Shown piece by piece: positions 1 through 5,701 of a DNA stretch of 7,647 bases. Position numbers and translations under genes: made by a program. The notes beneath the pieces are model-generated. The model made no database searches. It had not been told where the DNA came from and saw nothing but the letters and a program-made list of their open reading frames with translations. This stretch comes from Methanothrix sp. (GTDB taxonomy: Archaea; Halobacteriota; Methanosarcinia; Methanotrichales; Methanotrichaceae): contig JAJRAT010000061.1 of the NCBI GenBank assembly GCA_028682845.1, forward strand, positions 1-7,647. Reading direction: 5' to 3'. The stretch's first letter is position 1. Each line of letters begins with the position of its first letter.

Positions 1-1
1 A

Positions 2-71
2 ACAGATTTCAACGAACAGGCTCAGCAAATAGACTTCAAACAGGTCCAGCAGACAGATTTCAACGAACAGG
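2..71. repeat. 19-bp direct repeat upstream of the dppB-like gene
   Basis: The 19-mer ACAGATTTCAACGAACAGG occurs at 2-20 and again, identical, at 53-71, 51 bp (17 codons) apart. A degenerate third copy (ATAGACTTCAAACAGG) sits between them at 29-44. In frame 2 the tract reads as a short TDFNEQ / IDFKQ / TDFNEQ peptide repeat, but I cannot show that it is translated. Frame 3, the frame of the next gene, has a TAG at 30-32; frame 1 stops at 142-144; frame 2 stays open to 610. The tract may be the tail of an upstream gene or a non-coding leader. Its last bases supply the ribosome binding site of the permease gene. Confidence 0.75.
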
Positions 72-74
72 AGA
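69..74 (+). promoter_or_regulatory. Ribosome binding site for the dppB-like gene
   Basis: AGGAGA lies 9 nt before the ATG at 84 and is a good archaeal Shine-Dalgarno match. It fixes the start at 84. The site overlaps the end of the second 19-bp repeat copy. Confidence 0.7.
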
Positions 75-83
75 CTTCCCCAA

Positions 84-1028
84 ATGCCCCTTGCCGCAAA
101 GAAGGCCGCCAGGTATGCCGTGGCCTTCTTTCTCATCATCTCATTGAACTTCGCCATTCCCCGAGCCATGCCCGGCGATCCGCTCACCAATCTCCTGGGA
201 GAGGACGTCGATGTTACGGGCGGCACCATCGTCGAGCTTCGGGAGAAGATGGGACTGGATCAGCCTTTGCCCTTGCAGTATCTCTACTACTGGCGGAGCA
301 TCCTTTGCTTCGACTTCGGATACTCCTATCATCTTCACTCTCCGGTTTCAAGCGCCATCATTTCCCGCATGAAGTGGACACTTCTGCTCTCGGTTCCCGC
401 CCTGATCCTGGGGGCCGTCATCGGCACATTCTTCGGCGCTCTGGCCGGCTGGAAGAAGCGGGAAGCCGTCGGGCAGATGGAGACGGCCCTGGTCTTAACG
501 GTCTTTTGCACTCCGCCGTATTTTCTTTCACTGCTGGCGCTTTACGTCTTCTCCTTCTACCTCGGACTATTTCCCCTGAAGGGATTCTACTCCTCCGGCT
601 CCTGGCTTGACATCGCTCACCATTTTCTGCTGCCGGTCCTGGTGATGACGCTCTTCTCCGCTTCCAGAAACTACATGATCATGAGGGGAAGCGTCATCCA
701 GGAGAAAGCAAGCCTCTACGCCGCTTACGCCCGCGCCAAGGGGCTTTGCGGGAACCAGATCCTATTCCGGCATATCTTCAAAAATGCGCTCTTGCCCATC
801 ATCACTTTGCTGGCTCTTGATTTCGGATTCATCCTGAGCGGGGCTCTCTTCATCGAGATCGTCTTCTCCATGAACGGCATGGGAAACCTCATTTACGACG
901 CCCTGCTCTCCCGCGACTATCCGGTGTTGCAGGGCTCGTTTCTCATCATCACCGTCATGGTAATTGCAGCCAATCTACTGGCCGACCTGCTTTACAGCCG
1001 CGTGGACCCGCGCGTGAGGTGGCAATAG
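84..1028 (+). CDS. dppB: Peptide/nickel-type ABC transporter permease, DppB/NikB family
   Basis: First of two inner-membrane permease subunits of an importer for peptides, nickel or a related small ligand. The 314-residue length is normal for NikB/DppB. The N-terminus has the family pattern of one membrane segment (about residues 10-28) followed by the IPRAMPGDP motif, then an LGLDQPL-like stretch (here MGLDQPLPLQY). Further membrane segments lie near residues 96-120, 134-160, 178-200, 235-258 and 282-306. The ATPase-contact (EAA) loop is visible at about 212-240, with YAAYARAKGL followed by a HIFKNALLPII pattern. The start is supported by AGGAGA 9 nt upstream. The gene is separated by 1 nt from the next permease. 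The specific ligand cannot be told from the permease alone, so the symbol gives the family only; NikB or OppB are alternatives. Confidence 0.9.
   Translation: MPLAAKKAARYAVAFFLIISLNFAIPRAMPGDPLTNLLGEDVDVTGGTIVELREKMGLDQPLPLQYLYYWRSILCFDFGYSYHLHSPVSSAIISRMKWTLLLSVPALILGAVIGTFFGALAGWKKREAVGQMETALVLTVFCTPPYFLSLLALYVFSFYLGLFPLKGFYSSGSWLDIAHHFLLPVLVMTLFSASRNYMIMRGSVIQEKASLYAAYARAKGLCGNQILFRHIFKNALLPIITLLALDFGFILSGALFIEIVFSMNGMGNLIYDALLSRDYPVLQGSFLIITVMVIAANLLADLLYSRVDPRVRWQ
1016..1021 (+). promoter_or_regulatory. Ribosome binding site for the dppC-like gene
   Basis: GAGGTG ends 8 nt before ATG 1030 and lies inside the last codons of the preceding permease gene. It supports the ATG at 1030 over later in-frame starts, and so supports translation of the repeat-bearing N-terminus. 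Confidence 0.7.
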
Positions 1029-1029
1029 C

Positions 1030-1938
1030 ATGAGCTGCAAGAATAGCCGTCGCAGGAATGCCGGTTTGAGCAACATGATCGGCAGCACGATCCGCAGCAT
1101 GATCGGCAGCATGAGTGAATCCATAGGCGCCCTCTCCGGCTCCAGCAAGATCGGCCTGGCTCTCTTTGTGCTTTTCCTGATCGTGGCCGTCTTTGCCGGA
1201 GCCGTCGCGCCATACGATCCCTGGCTGAGGTTTTCGCCCTTCATGCCTCCCGGCTTCGCCCATCCGCTCGGCACCAACGACCTTGGAAACGACATTTTAT
1301 CCGAGCTGATCTTCGGGACGCGGGTATCCCTGATCGTCGGCTTCGGAGCGGCGTTCATGGCCACCATCATCGGATCCGTGGTGGGCCTTCTTTCCGGTTA
1401 TTTCCGCGGCCTGGCGGACGAGCTGCTCATGGGGTTGACGGATGTTTTTCTCATGATCCCGCAAATCCCGCTCATCATCGTCCTGGCCGCATTTCTCCGG
1501 CCAAGCTTCTGGATGACCGCCCTGCTGATGGGCTGCCTGTGGTGGACCTCCACCGCCCGCGTGGTGCGCTCCAGGACCTTGCAGGTGCGGGAGATGAGCT
1601 ATGTCGAGAGTGCGACATCCCTGGGCTTCTCCCATGCCCATATCATCTTCACGGATGTGCTGCCTAACGTCCTGCACGTCATCATGCCCAAGTTTCTGTT
1701 GGCCATCGCTTCTGCCCTGATCGCAGAGGCATCCATCTCGTTCCTGGGCCTCGGCGATCCCACCATGAAGAGCTGGGGGATGATGATCAACTTCGCCTTC
1801 ACGCGTGGCGGATTCATAAACGGTTACTGGTGGTGGTATCTGCCGCCTGGGCTGTGCATCACCCTGTTCGTGCTCTCTGTGGTACTCATGGGTTCTAGCC
1901 TTGAAGATCGAGAAGAAGAGTCACGGGTGGCGCAATGA
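1030..1938 (+). CDS. dppC: Peptide/nickel-type ABC transporter permease, DppC/NikC family
   Basis: Second permease subunit, expected to pair with the DppB-like protein in the membrane. The 302 residues include a roughly 42-residue cytoplasmic N-terminal extension before the first membrane segment (about 43-62, KIGLALFVLF region). The typical DppC features follow: APYDPW (about 66-71), HPLGTNDLGNDILSELIFGTR-type signature near 78-98, and several hydrophobic segments. An EAA loop lies at about 191-220 (YVESATSLGFS then DVLPNVLHVIM). ISFLGLGDP near 236-244 is another DppC hallmark. The extension contains four copies of a 12-nt repeat (see 1075-1122). The start at 1030 has a good GAGGTG site. The stop overlaps the next start as ATGA, indicating coupled translation with the ATPase gene. 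Ligand specificity is not readable from this subunit. Confidence 0.9.
   Translation: MSCKNSRRRNAGLSNMIGSTIRSMIGSMSESIGALSGSSKIGLALFVLFLIVAVFAGAVAPYDPWLRFSPFMPPGFAHPLGTNDLGNDILSELIFGTRVSLIVGFGAAFMATIIGSVVGLLSGYFRGLADELLMGLTDVFLMIPQIPLIIVLAAFLRPSFWMTALLMGCLWWTSTARVVRSRTLQVREMSYVESATSLGFSHAHIIFTDVLPNVLHVIMPKFLLAIASALIAEASISFLGLGDPTMKSWGMMINFAFTRGGFINGYWWWYLPPGLCITLFVLSVVLMGSSLEDREEESRVAQ
1075..1122. repeat. 12-bp tandem repeat in the 5' end of dppC
   Basis: Four consecutive 12-nt units start at 1075. Units 1 and 3 are identical (ATGATCGGCAGC), unit 2 differs by two bases (ACGATCCGCAGC), and unit 4 is degenerate (ATGAGTGAATCC). They encode MIGS, TIRS, MIGS, MSES in the DppC N-terminal extension. 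The unit length keeps the reading frame, so copy-number change would alter only the length of the cytoplasmic tail. Confidence 0.8.
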
Positions 1939-3152
1939 TCCCTTTGACAACTCCTGCCGTCCCTGCCGACTCTGCCATCCTTGCAGCCCTCGCTATTCCT
2001 GCCGTCTCTGACATCCCGGCAGCCCCTGCCGGCCCCGAAATCCGAAAGAAAATCCAGAAGACAAAGATTCTTCAGTTGTCCGGGCTATCGGTCCAGTTCG
2101 AAACATCGCTTGGCAGAGTCCAGGCGGCGGATAATGTCTCTTTTGAGATCTTCGAGAACGAGACCCTGGCACTGGTGGGCGAGACCGGCTGCGGAAAGTC
2201 GGTCGTGGCCAGCGCCATCATGCAGCTTTTGCCAAAAAATGCAAAATCAAAGGGAAATATCGAGTTTGGAGGAAGGAATCTGCTCGACCTCGGCGAGGAG
2301 GAGATGGCCGGGGTTCGCGGGGCTGAGATCGCCATCATCTTCCAGAATCCATCTCTTTCTTTGAATCCCGTCGTCACCATCGGCGATCAGATTGCGGAGA
2401 TGCTGCAAGTGCATGGCAAAGCCGGTCGTTCTCAGTCCATCGAAAAGGCGGCAGGCGTCTTGCAGCGCCTGGGTCTTGGCGAGAGAAGTCTGCTCAAGAT
2501 GTATCCCTTCCAGTTCTCAGGAGGAATGAACCAGCGGGTAATGATCGCCTCGGCGCTCATGCTCTCGCCCAGGATCATCATCGCCGATGAGCCCACCAAG
2601 GGGCTTGACTCCGCCACCGCCGCCGGAACCGTTCAGGAGATGAAGAAGATGAAAGACCTGAGCGGAGCGTCGCTATTGCTCATAACCCACGATCCGGCAC
2701 TCGTGGAGAGCATTGCGGACCGCGTGGCGGTGATGTACTGCGGCGAGGTCCTGGAGATCGGTCCCTGTCGAGATGTATTCCAAAAGCCCCTGCACCCTTA
2801 CACGAAGGCGCTGCTGGACTGTCTTCCCGAGAGGGGCCTGCATCCCATTCCGGGGGCCTCTCCATCCATGACGAATCCGCCTCAGGGCTGCAAGTTCCAT
2901 CCCCGCTGCCCCATGAGGTGTACAAAATGCTCGCAGAGTCCGCTTATGAAACGGATGAAGCGTACGGAATGGATGACGCAGGTGGAACTGGTGGAACGGG
3001 TGGAACGGACGACGCAAGCGGAACGCGAGGAACGGACGACACAAGTAGAATGGGTGGAACGGGCGACGCAGGTGGAATGCGTGGAGCGGATGAAAACGGT
3101 TGACCTGGGAACGCCATCAGGCGAGAGGTGGGTCAAGTGCTGGCTGTACTGA
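1935..3152 (+). CDS. dppD: Peptide/nickel-type ABC transporter ATP-binding protein, DppD family, with repeat-expanded ends
   Basis: Cytoplasmic ATPase that would power the importer as a pair with the DppF-like protein. The catalytic set is complete: Walker A GETGCGKS at 82-89, Q-loop Gln137, signature FSGGMNQ at 194-200, Walker B with Asp218-Glu219 and switch His252. The C-terminal oligopeptide-transporter domain is present, with HPYTKALL and cysteines at 319, 325, 332 and 402, plus Cys329. In this family four such cysteines can bind an iron-sulfur cluster. At 405 residues it is longer than the usual 320-340. The excess is a Pro/Ala three-residue repeat at about 7-36 and a nine-residue repeat at about 345-383, which separates Cys332 from the final WVKCWLY. 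The ATG overlaps the dppC stop, with GGGTGG just upstream. It is probably functional; the effect of the insertion is unknown. Confidence 0.9.
   Translation: MIPLTTPAVPADSAILAALAIPAVSDIPAAPAGPEIRKKIQKTKILQLSGLSVQFETSLGRVQAADNVSFEIFENETLALVGETGCGKSVVASAIMQLLPKNAKSKGNIEFGGRNLLDLGEEEMAGVRGAEIAIIFQNPSLSLNPVVTIGDQIAEMLQVHGKAGRSQSIEKAAGVLQRLGLGERSLLKMYPFQFSGGMNQRVMIASALMLSPRIIIADEPTKGLDSATAAGTVQEMKKMKDLSGASLLLITHDPALVESIADRVAVMYCGEVLEIGPCRDVFQKPLHPYTKALLDCLPERGLHPIPGASPSMTNPPQGCKFHPRCPMRCTKCSQSPLMKRMKRTEWMTQVELVERVERTTQAEREERTTQVEWVERATQVECVERMKTVDLGTPSGERWVKCWLY
1953..2042. repeat. 9-bp tandem repeat (about ten units) in the 5' end of dppD
   Basis: From 1953 to 2042 the DNA can be cut into ten 9-nt units around the theme CCTGCCGTC, encoding triplets such as PAV, PAD, SAI, LAA, LAI, PAV. 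The units are diverged, but the period and reading frame hold throughout. This makes a Pro/Ala-rich, probably unstructured N-terminal arm before the ATPase core, whose first beta strand starts near residue 46 (ILQLSGLSV). Confidence 0.7.
2967..3095. repeat. 27-bp tandem repeat in the 3' end of dppD
   Basis: Three contiguous 27-nt units at 3003-3029, 3030-3056 and 3057-3083 encode ERTTQAERE, ERTTQVEWV and ERATQVECV. An earlier unit at 2967-2993 encodes EWMTQVELV and is joined by a 9-nt partial unit (ERV). A partial unit starts at 3084 (ERMK). The 13-mer GACGCAGGTGGAA occurs identically at 2975-2987 and 3065-3077. Because the period is a multiple of three, several other frames are also open across it, producing spurious ORFs on both strands. 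Confidence 0.85.
3125..3130 (+). promoter_or_regulatory. Ribosome binding site deciding the dppF-like start
   Basis: GAGGTG at 3125-3130 ends 6 nt before the GTG at 3137. The longer alternative start, GTG 3128, would lie inside this site and has no comparable motif before it, so 3137 is preferred. Confidence 0.55.
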
Positions 3153-3835
3153 AAGCTGAAAATGTCTCAAAGGTCCGCGAGTCCGGCATATTTCGCAAAA
3201 CGCGGCGAGAGATCTTTCAAAATATCACTCTGGAACTGGAGGAAGGAAAGACCGTCGGGCTGATGGGCGACTCCGGCTCGGGCAAGACAACTGTAGCGAG
3301 GATTATGGCAGGCCTGGAAAAGCCGTCTGCAGGTCGCGTTCTGTTTCAGGGAAGGGACATCGATTCACTGCATGGCAAAGAGTTTTGGGACTACAAAAGG
3401 AGTGTTCAGATGGTCTTTCAGGACCCGGAAGGATCGCTGAATCCAAGAAAGAGCATCGAGCGATCCATTAATGAGGTTTTGGGCCTTTTGAGAGTTCCAA
3501 AGCGGGAATGGCAGGAGAGAACCCTGGACATCCTGCACACGGTGGGCCTGTCCGAAGAATTGCTCTGCCGCTATCCCGGCCAGGTTTCGGGCGGGCAGAA
3601 CCAGAGGATTGCCCTGGCAAGAGTTTTGCTGCTCGAACCGAGAGTGATGATTCTGGATGAGCCGACCTCGGCGCTGGACGTCTCCGTGCAGGCGCATGTC
3701 TTGAGCCTGCTTCGAGAACTGCAGAAAAAATTGGGCCTCGGGTATCTGCTGGTCTCGCATCAGCCCGAGGTGATGAGGAACATGGCGCACGAGGTGTTCG
3801 TATTGAAGAACGGATGCCTGGTTGAAAGCGGATAA
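3137..3835 (+). CDS. dppF: Peptide/nickel-type ABC transporter ATP-binding protein, DppF family, short form
   Basis: Second ATPase of the importer. From the preferred GTG at 3137 it has 232 residues (235 from GTG 3128). All ATPase motifs are present: Walker A GDSGSGKTT at 44-52, Q-loop in MVFQDP, signature VSGGQNQR at 150-157, Walker B Asp174-Glu175 in the MILDEPTSALD stretch, and switch His208 in LVSHQPEV. The start overlaps the end of dppD by about 16 nt. The protein stops right after KNGCLVESG. The C-terminal oligopeptide-transporter extension that many DppF/OppF proteins carry (cysteine cluster, HPYTxxLL motif) is therefore missing here, in contrast to DppD. The bases after the stop do not restore such a domain in the same frame. 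Short NikE-like ATPases exist, so this may be a normal family variant rather than a truncation. Confidence 0.88.
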   Translation: MLAVLKAENVSKVRESGIFRKTRREIFQNITLELEEGKTVGLMGDSGSGKTTVARIMAGLEKPSAGRVLFQGRDIDSLHGKEFWDYKRSVQMVFQDPEGSLNPRKSIERSINEVLGLLRVPKREWQERTLDILHTVGLSEELLCRYPGQVSGGQNQRIALARVLLLEPRVMILDEPTSALDVSVQAHVLSLLRELQKKLGLGYLLVSHQPEVMRNMAHEVFVLKNGCLVESG

Positions 3836-3856
3836 AGCCGCCAGGCTTCAGGTGTT

Positions 3857-4012
3857 ATGAGCCGGGTCGATCTCATGAGCTTGCTGTTCAGACTTCAGGC
3901 ATCCTTCTTCCTGGTTAAGGACGATTTCGACCGCTTCTCATGGAGCATTCCTGACAGCCAAGATGGAGTGTATTTCGACCGACCCAACGGAAACCTACTT
4001 GTTTCTTCATAA
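3857..4012 (+). CDS. Possible small hypothetical protein (51 codons)
   Basis: An ATG at 3857 opens 51 codons ending at TAA 4010-4012, in the same frame as and 21 nt after the dppF stop. The product begins MSRVDLMSLLFRLQASFFLV and ends in a polar part with two FDR motifs. The codons are rich in C/G at third positions, like the neighbouring genes, which mildly favours coding. Against it, the AGGTG before the ATG is only 2 nt away, too close for a normal ribosome site; an alternative ATG lies at 3875. A 10-mer, ATTTCGACCG, recurs at 3924-3933 and 3972-3981, 48 nt (16 codons) apart. I recognise no family. It could be a real small protein, a gene remnant or chance. Confidence 0.25.
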   Translation: MSRVDLMSLLFRLQASFFLVKDDFDRFSWSIPDSQDGVYFDRPNGNLLVSS

Positions 4013-4025
4013 TATTAAGCTTTTT
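4001..4025 (+). terminator. Possible T-rich transcription terminator of the importer operon
   Basis: GTTTCTTC at 4001-4008 and TTTTT at 4021-4025 lie about 170-190 nt after the dppF stop and before the leuA promoter. Archaeal termination often uses such T tracts without a strong hairpin. The tracts are short, so support is weak. Confidence 0.22.
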
Positions 4026-4111
4026 GGTAGCACATACTCCGATTCGAATCTGAATATTATCTAATGGCTCTGCTCGATTAATTGCCCCCGGCCAGCCGGA
4101 ATCGGCAAGTG

Positions 4112-4119
4112 TTTTATAG
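4112..4119 (+). promoter_or_regulatory. TATA-like box of the leuA promoter
   Basis: TTTTATAG resembles the archaeal TATA consensus, and the preceding GGCAAG is purine-rich as expected for a BRE. Archaeal transcription starts about 22-27 nt downstream of the box centre, which puts the start close to 4140. That is practically at the ATG at 4141, as in leaderless archaeal genes. Confidence 0.5.
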
Positions 4120-4156
4120 TACAAGCGTCAATTTCAGAGTATGACGCAAGAAACCT

Positions 4157-5701
4157 TTGTGGGGAATCGTCTTCTACGACGTTCGCTCGCTTGTTGGTGA
4201 ACAGGTCCGCATTTTTGATACAACTCTTCGTGACGGCGAACAGACTCCGGGCGTGTCTCTCACCCCGGACGAAAAGCTCATGATCGCCAGGCAGCTTGAT
4301 AAGCTCGGTGTAAATGTCATCGAGGCTGGTTTTCCGGTATCTTCCAAGGGCGAATTTGACAGCGTCCGGCAGATTGCCAGGGCCGGCCTCAACTGTCAGG
4401 TCTGCGGTCTTTCCAGAATCGTGAAGAAAGACGCCCAGGCGTGCCTTGATGCCGATGTGGGAATGGTGCATGTCTTCGTTCCCACCTCCGACATTCAGAT
4501 CGCTCATACCATAAAGCTGAGCCATGACGAGATTGTAGCCGGTGCCGTCGAGACGGTTGAGTTTGTAAAAGAAAACGGCAGAACCTGCCTCTTCTCGGCA
4601 ATGGACGCCACGCGCACGTCGCCCGAGTTTTTGCACAGGATCTTTAAGGCGGTGGAGGGCGCGCACTGCGACATCATCAATATCCCGGATACCGTCGGTG
4701 TCGCGGTCCCGTCATCGTTCTACCGTTTTGTCAAGGACATTTGCGACCGGGTGAACATGGTCGTGGACGTGCACTGCCACAACGACTTCGGCCTCGCTGT
4801 AGCCAACAGTCTTGCTGCCGTCGAGGCGGGAGCGCGCGAGGTGCAGGTCTGCGTGAACGGCCTGGGCGAGCGCGCCGGAAATGCCAATCTCGCCGAGACG
4901 GTGATGAGCCTGCACGCCATCTACGGAGCGCGCACCAGCATCAAGACCGAATACCTGGTGGAGACGGCCCGGCTGGTGGAAAGGCTCTCCGAGGTCAAGA
5001 TATCCATGACCGCGCCGATCGTGGGCGAGAATGCCTTCTCGCACGAGAGCGGCATTCACAGCCACGGCGTTATCGAGAACAGCAAGACCTTCGAGCCCGG
5101 CATCATGACTCCCGAGATGGTGGGCCACAAACGGCGCATCGTTCTCGGCAAGCACACCGGGCGACATGCCGTGGCCAAATTCCTTGAAGAGGGCGGCTTT
5201 GAGCCCACGGAAGAGCAGCTCTCGGAGATCCTGGCGAGGGTCAAGGATCTTGGCGACAAAGGAAAGCAGGTTGCCAGCATCGACCTTCAGACCATCGCCG
5301 ATGTGGTGATCGGAGACGTGGCCAAGGGCAGCCAGGCCGTGGTGCTCAAAGAGGTCTCGGTCATGACCGGGAACATCATAACCCCCACGGCGACGGTCAG
5401 GGCAATGGTGCGGGGCAAGGAGAAGGTGCTGGCGAGCACCGGCGTGGGGCCGGTGGATGCGGCGGTCAATGCCGTGCAGCGCTTGCTTGACAGCGATACA
5501 TCTATACACCTCTGCGACTTCAGGATCGAGGCCATAACCGGAGGAGCCGATGCACTGGCCGAGGTGGTCATAGGCGTTGAGGACGACAAGGGTCGAAAAG
5601 TCAGCGCCAAGTCCGCTCGCGAGGACATCGTCATGGCATCGGTGGAAGCTCTGGTCAGCGCCATCAATCGATTGATGCTCCTGGAGGAATCAGGTCGTTG
5701 A
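4157..5701 (+). CDS. leuA: 2-isopropylmalate synthase, archaeal LeuA type
   Basis: Condenses acetyl-CoA with 2-oxoisovalerate, the first committed step of leucine synthesis. The 514 residues fit full-length archaeal LeuA. The catalytic barrel opens with [12 protein letters not shown] (21-32, with Arg25, Asp26, Glu28). Metal and substrate residues are visible in the HCHNDFG motif (His206, His208, Asn209) and in NGLGERAGN (234-242). The linker has HESGIH (296-301). Residues about 390-506 form the LeuA allosteric domain, with GVGPVDAA and a [21 protein letters not shown] end, so leucine feedback is likely. The AGFPVSS motif fits LeuA; citramalate synthase (CimA) is the main alternative. The homocitrate synthase AksA usually lacks the C-terminal domain. 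TTG 4157 is the only start codon before the catalytic motif in this frame; an out-of-frame ATG at 4141 suggests an indel (see findings). The stop overlaps tatD. Confidence 0.88.
   Translation: MWGIVFYDVRSLVGEQVRIFDTTLRDGEQTPGVSLTPDEKLMIARQLDKLGVNVIEAGFPVSSKGEFDSVRQIARAGLNCQVCGLSRIVKKDAQACLDADVGMVHVFVPTSDIQIAHTIKLSHDEIVAGAVETVEFVKENGRTCLFSAMDATRTSPEFLHRIFKAVEGAHCDIINIPDTVGVAVPSSFYRFVKDICDRVNMVVDVHCHNDFGLAVANSLAAVEAGAREVQVCVNGLGERAGNANLAETVMSLHAIYGARTSIKTEYLVETARLVERLSEVKISMTAPIVGENAFSHESGIHSHGVIENSKTFEPGIMTPEMVGHKRRIVLGKHTGRHAVAKFLEEGGFEPTEEQLSEILARVKDLGDKGKQVASIDLQTIADVVIGDVAKGSQAVVLKEVSVMTGNIITPTATVRAMVRGKEKVLASTGVGPVDAAVNAVQRLLDSDTSIHLCDFRIEAITGGADALAEVVIGVEDDKGRKVSAKSAREDIVMASVEALVSAINRLMLLEESGR
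5683..5688 (+). promoter_or_regulatory. Ribosome binding site for the tatD-like gene
   Basis: GGAGGA ends 9 nt before TTG 5698, inside the last leuA codons. It is the strongest Shine-Dalgarno match in the window. It supports the unusual TTG start and translational coupling across the TTGA overlap. Confidence 0.7.

Larger units (their letters stand above)
3836..4156. other. Intergenic region between the importer operon and leuA
   Basis: This 321-bp stretch has no recognised gene. It holds a possible 51-codon ORF (3857-4012), T-rich tracts at 4001-4008 and 4021-4025, an 8-bp inverted repeat (4009-4016 with 4053-4060), a perfect 10-bp palindrome GATTCGAATC at 4041-4050, a short GC hairpin CCGGC/GCCGG at 4088-4099 and a TATA-like box at 4112-4119. 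A 69-codon ORF on the - strand (4124 to 3915) resembles no family I know and starts with TTG; I do not call it. Confidence 0.7.

Noticed and set aside
305..610. Open frame 2 overlapping the dppB gene, open from the left edge of the window
   Set aside because: The product is an Arg/Leu/Ser-rich shadow of the DppB frame with no domain, and DppB itself is clear-cut.
2882..3136. Ser/Thr/Arg-rich repeat protein on the - strand and a Gly/Thr/Asp repeat protein in another + frame (2918-3103)
   Set aside because: Both are produced by the 27-bp period of the dppD repeat, which keeps several frames open; DppD continues through the array into its conserved C-terminus.
4041..4050. TTCGAAT resembling a tRNA T-loop, hinting at a tRNA remnant or attachment site
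   Set aside because: The flanks do not form a T-arm stem and no acceptor or anticodon arms can be drawn; it is better described as a simple palindrome.
4088..4099. CCGGC/GCCGG hairpin upstream of leuA as a terminator
   Set aside because: Only a 2-nt loop with five base pairs and no following T tract; too weak to call.
3915..4124. 69-codon ORF on the - strand in the intergenic region
   Set aside because: It has a TTG start, no ribosome site and no recognisable family. It overlaps the better candidate ORF and the leuA promoter elements.
4712..5509. 265-codon ORF on the - strand across leuA
   Set aside because: Antisense shadow of GC-rich leuA codons; His/Arg-rich composition without domain signs.
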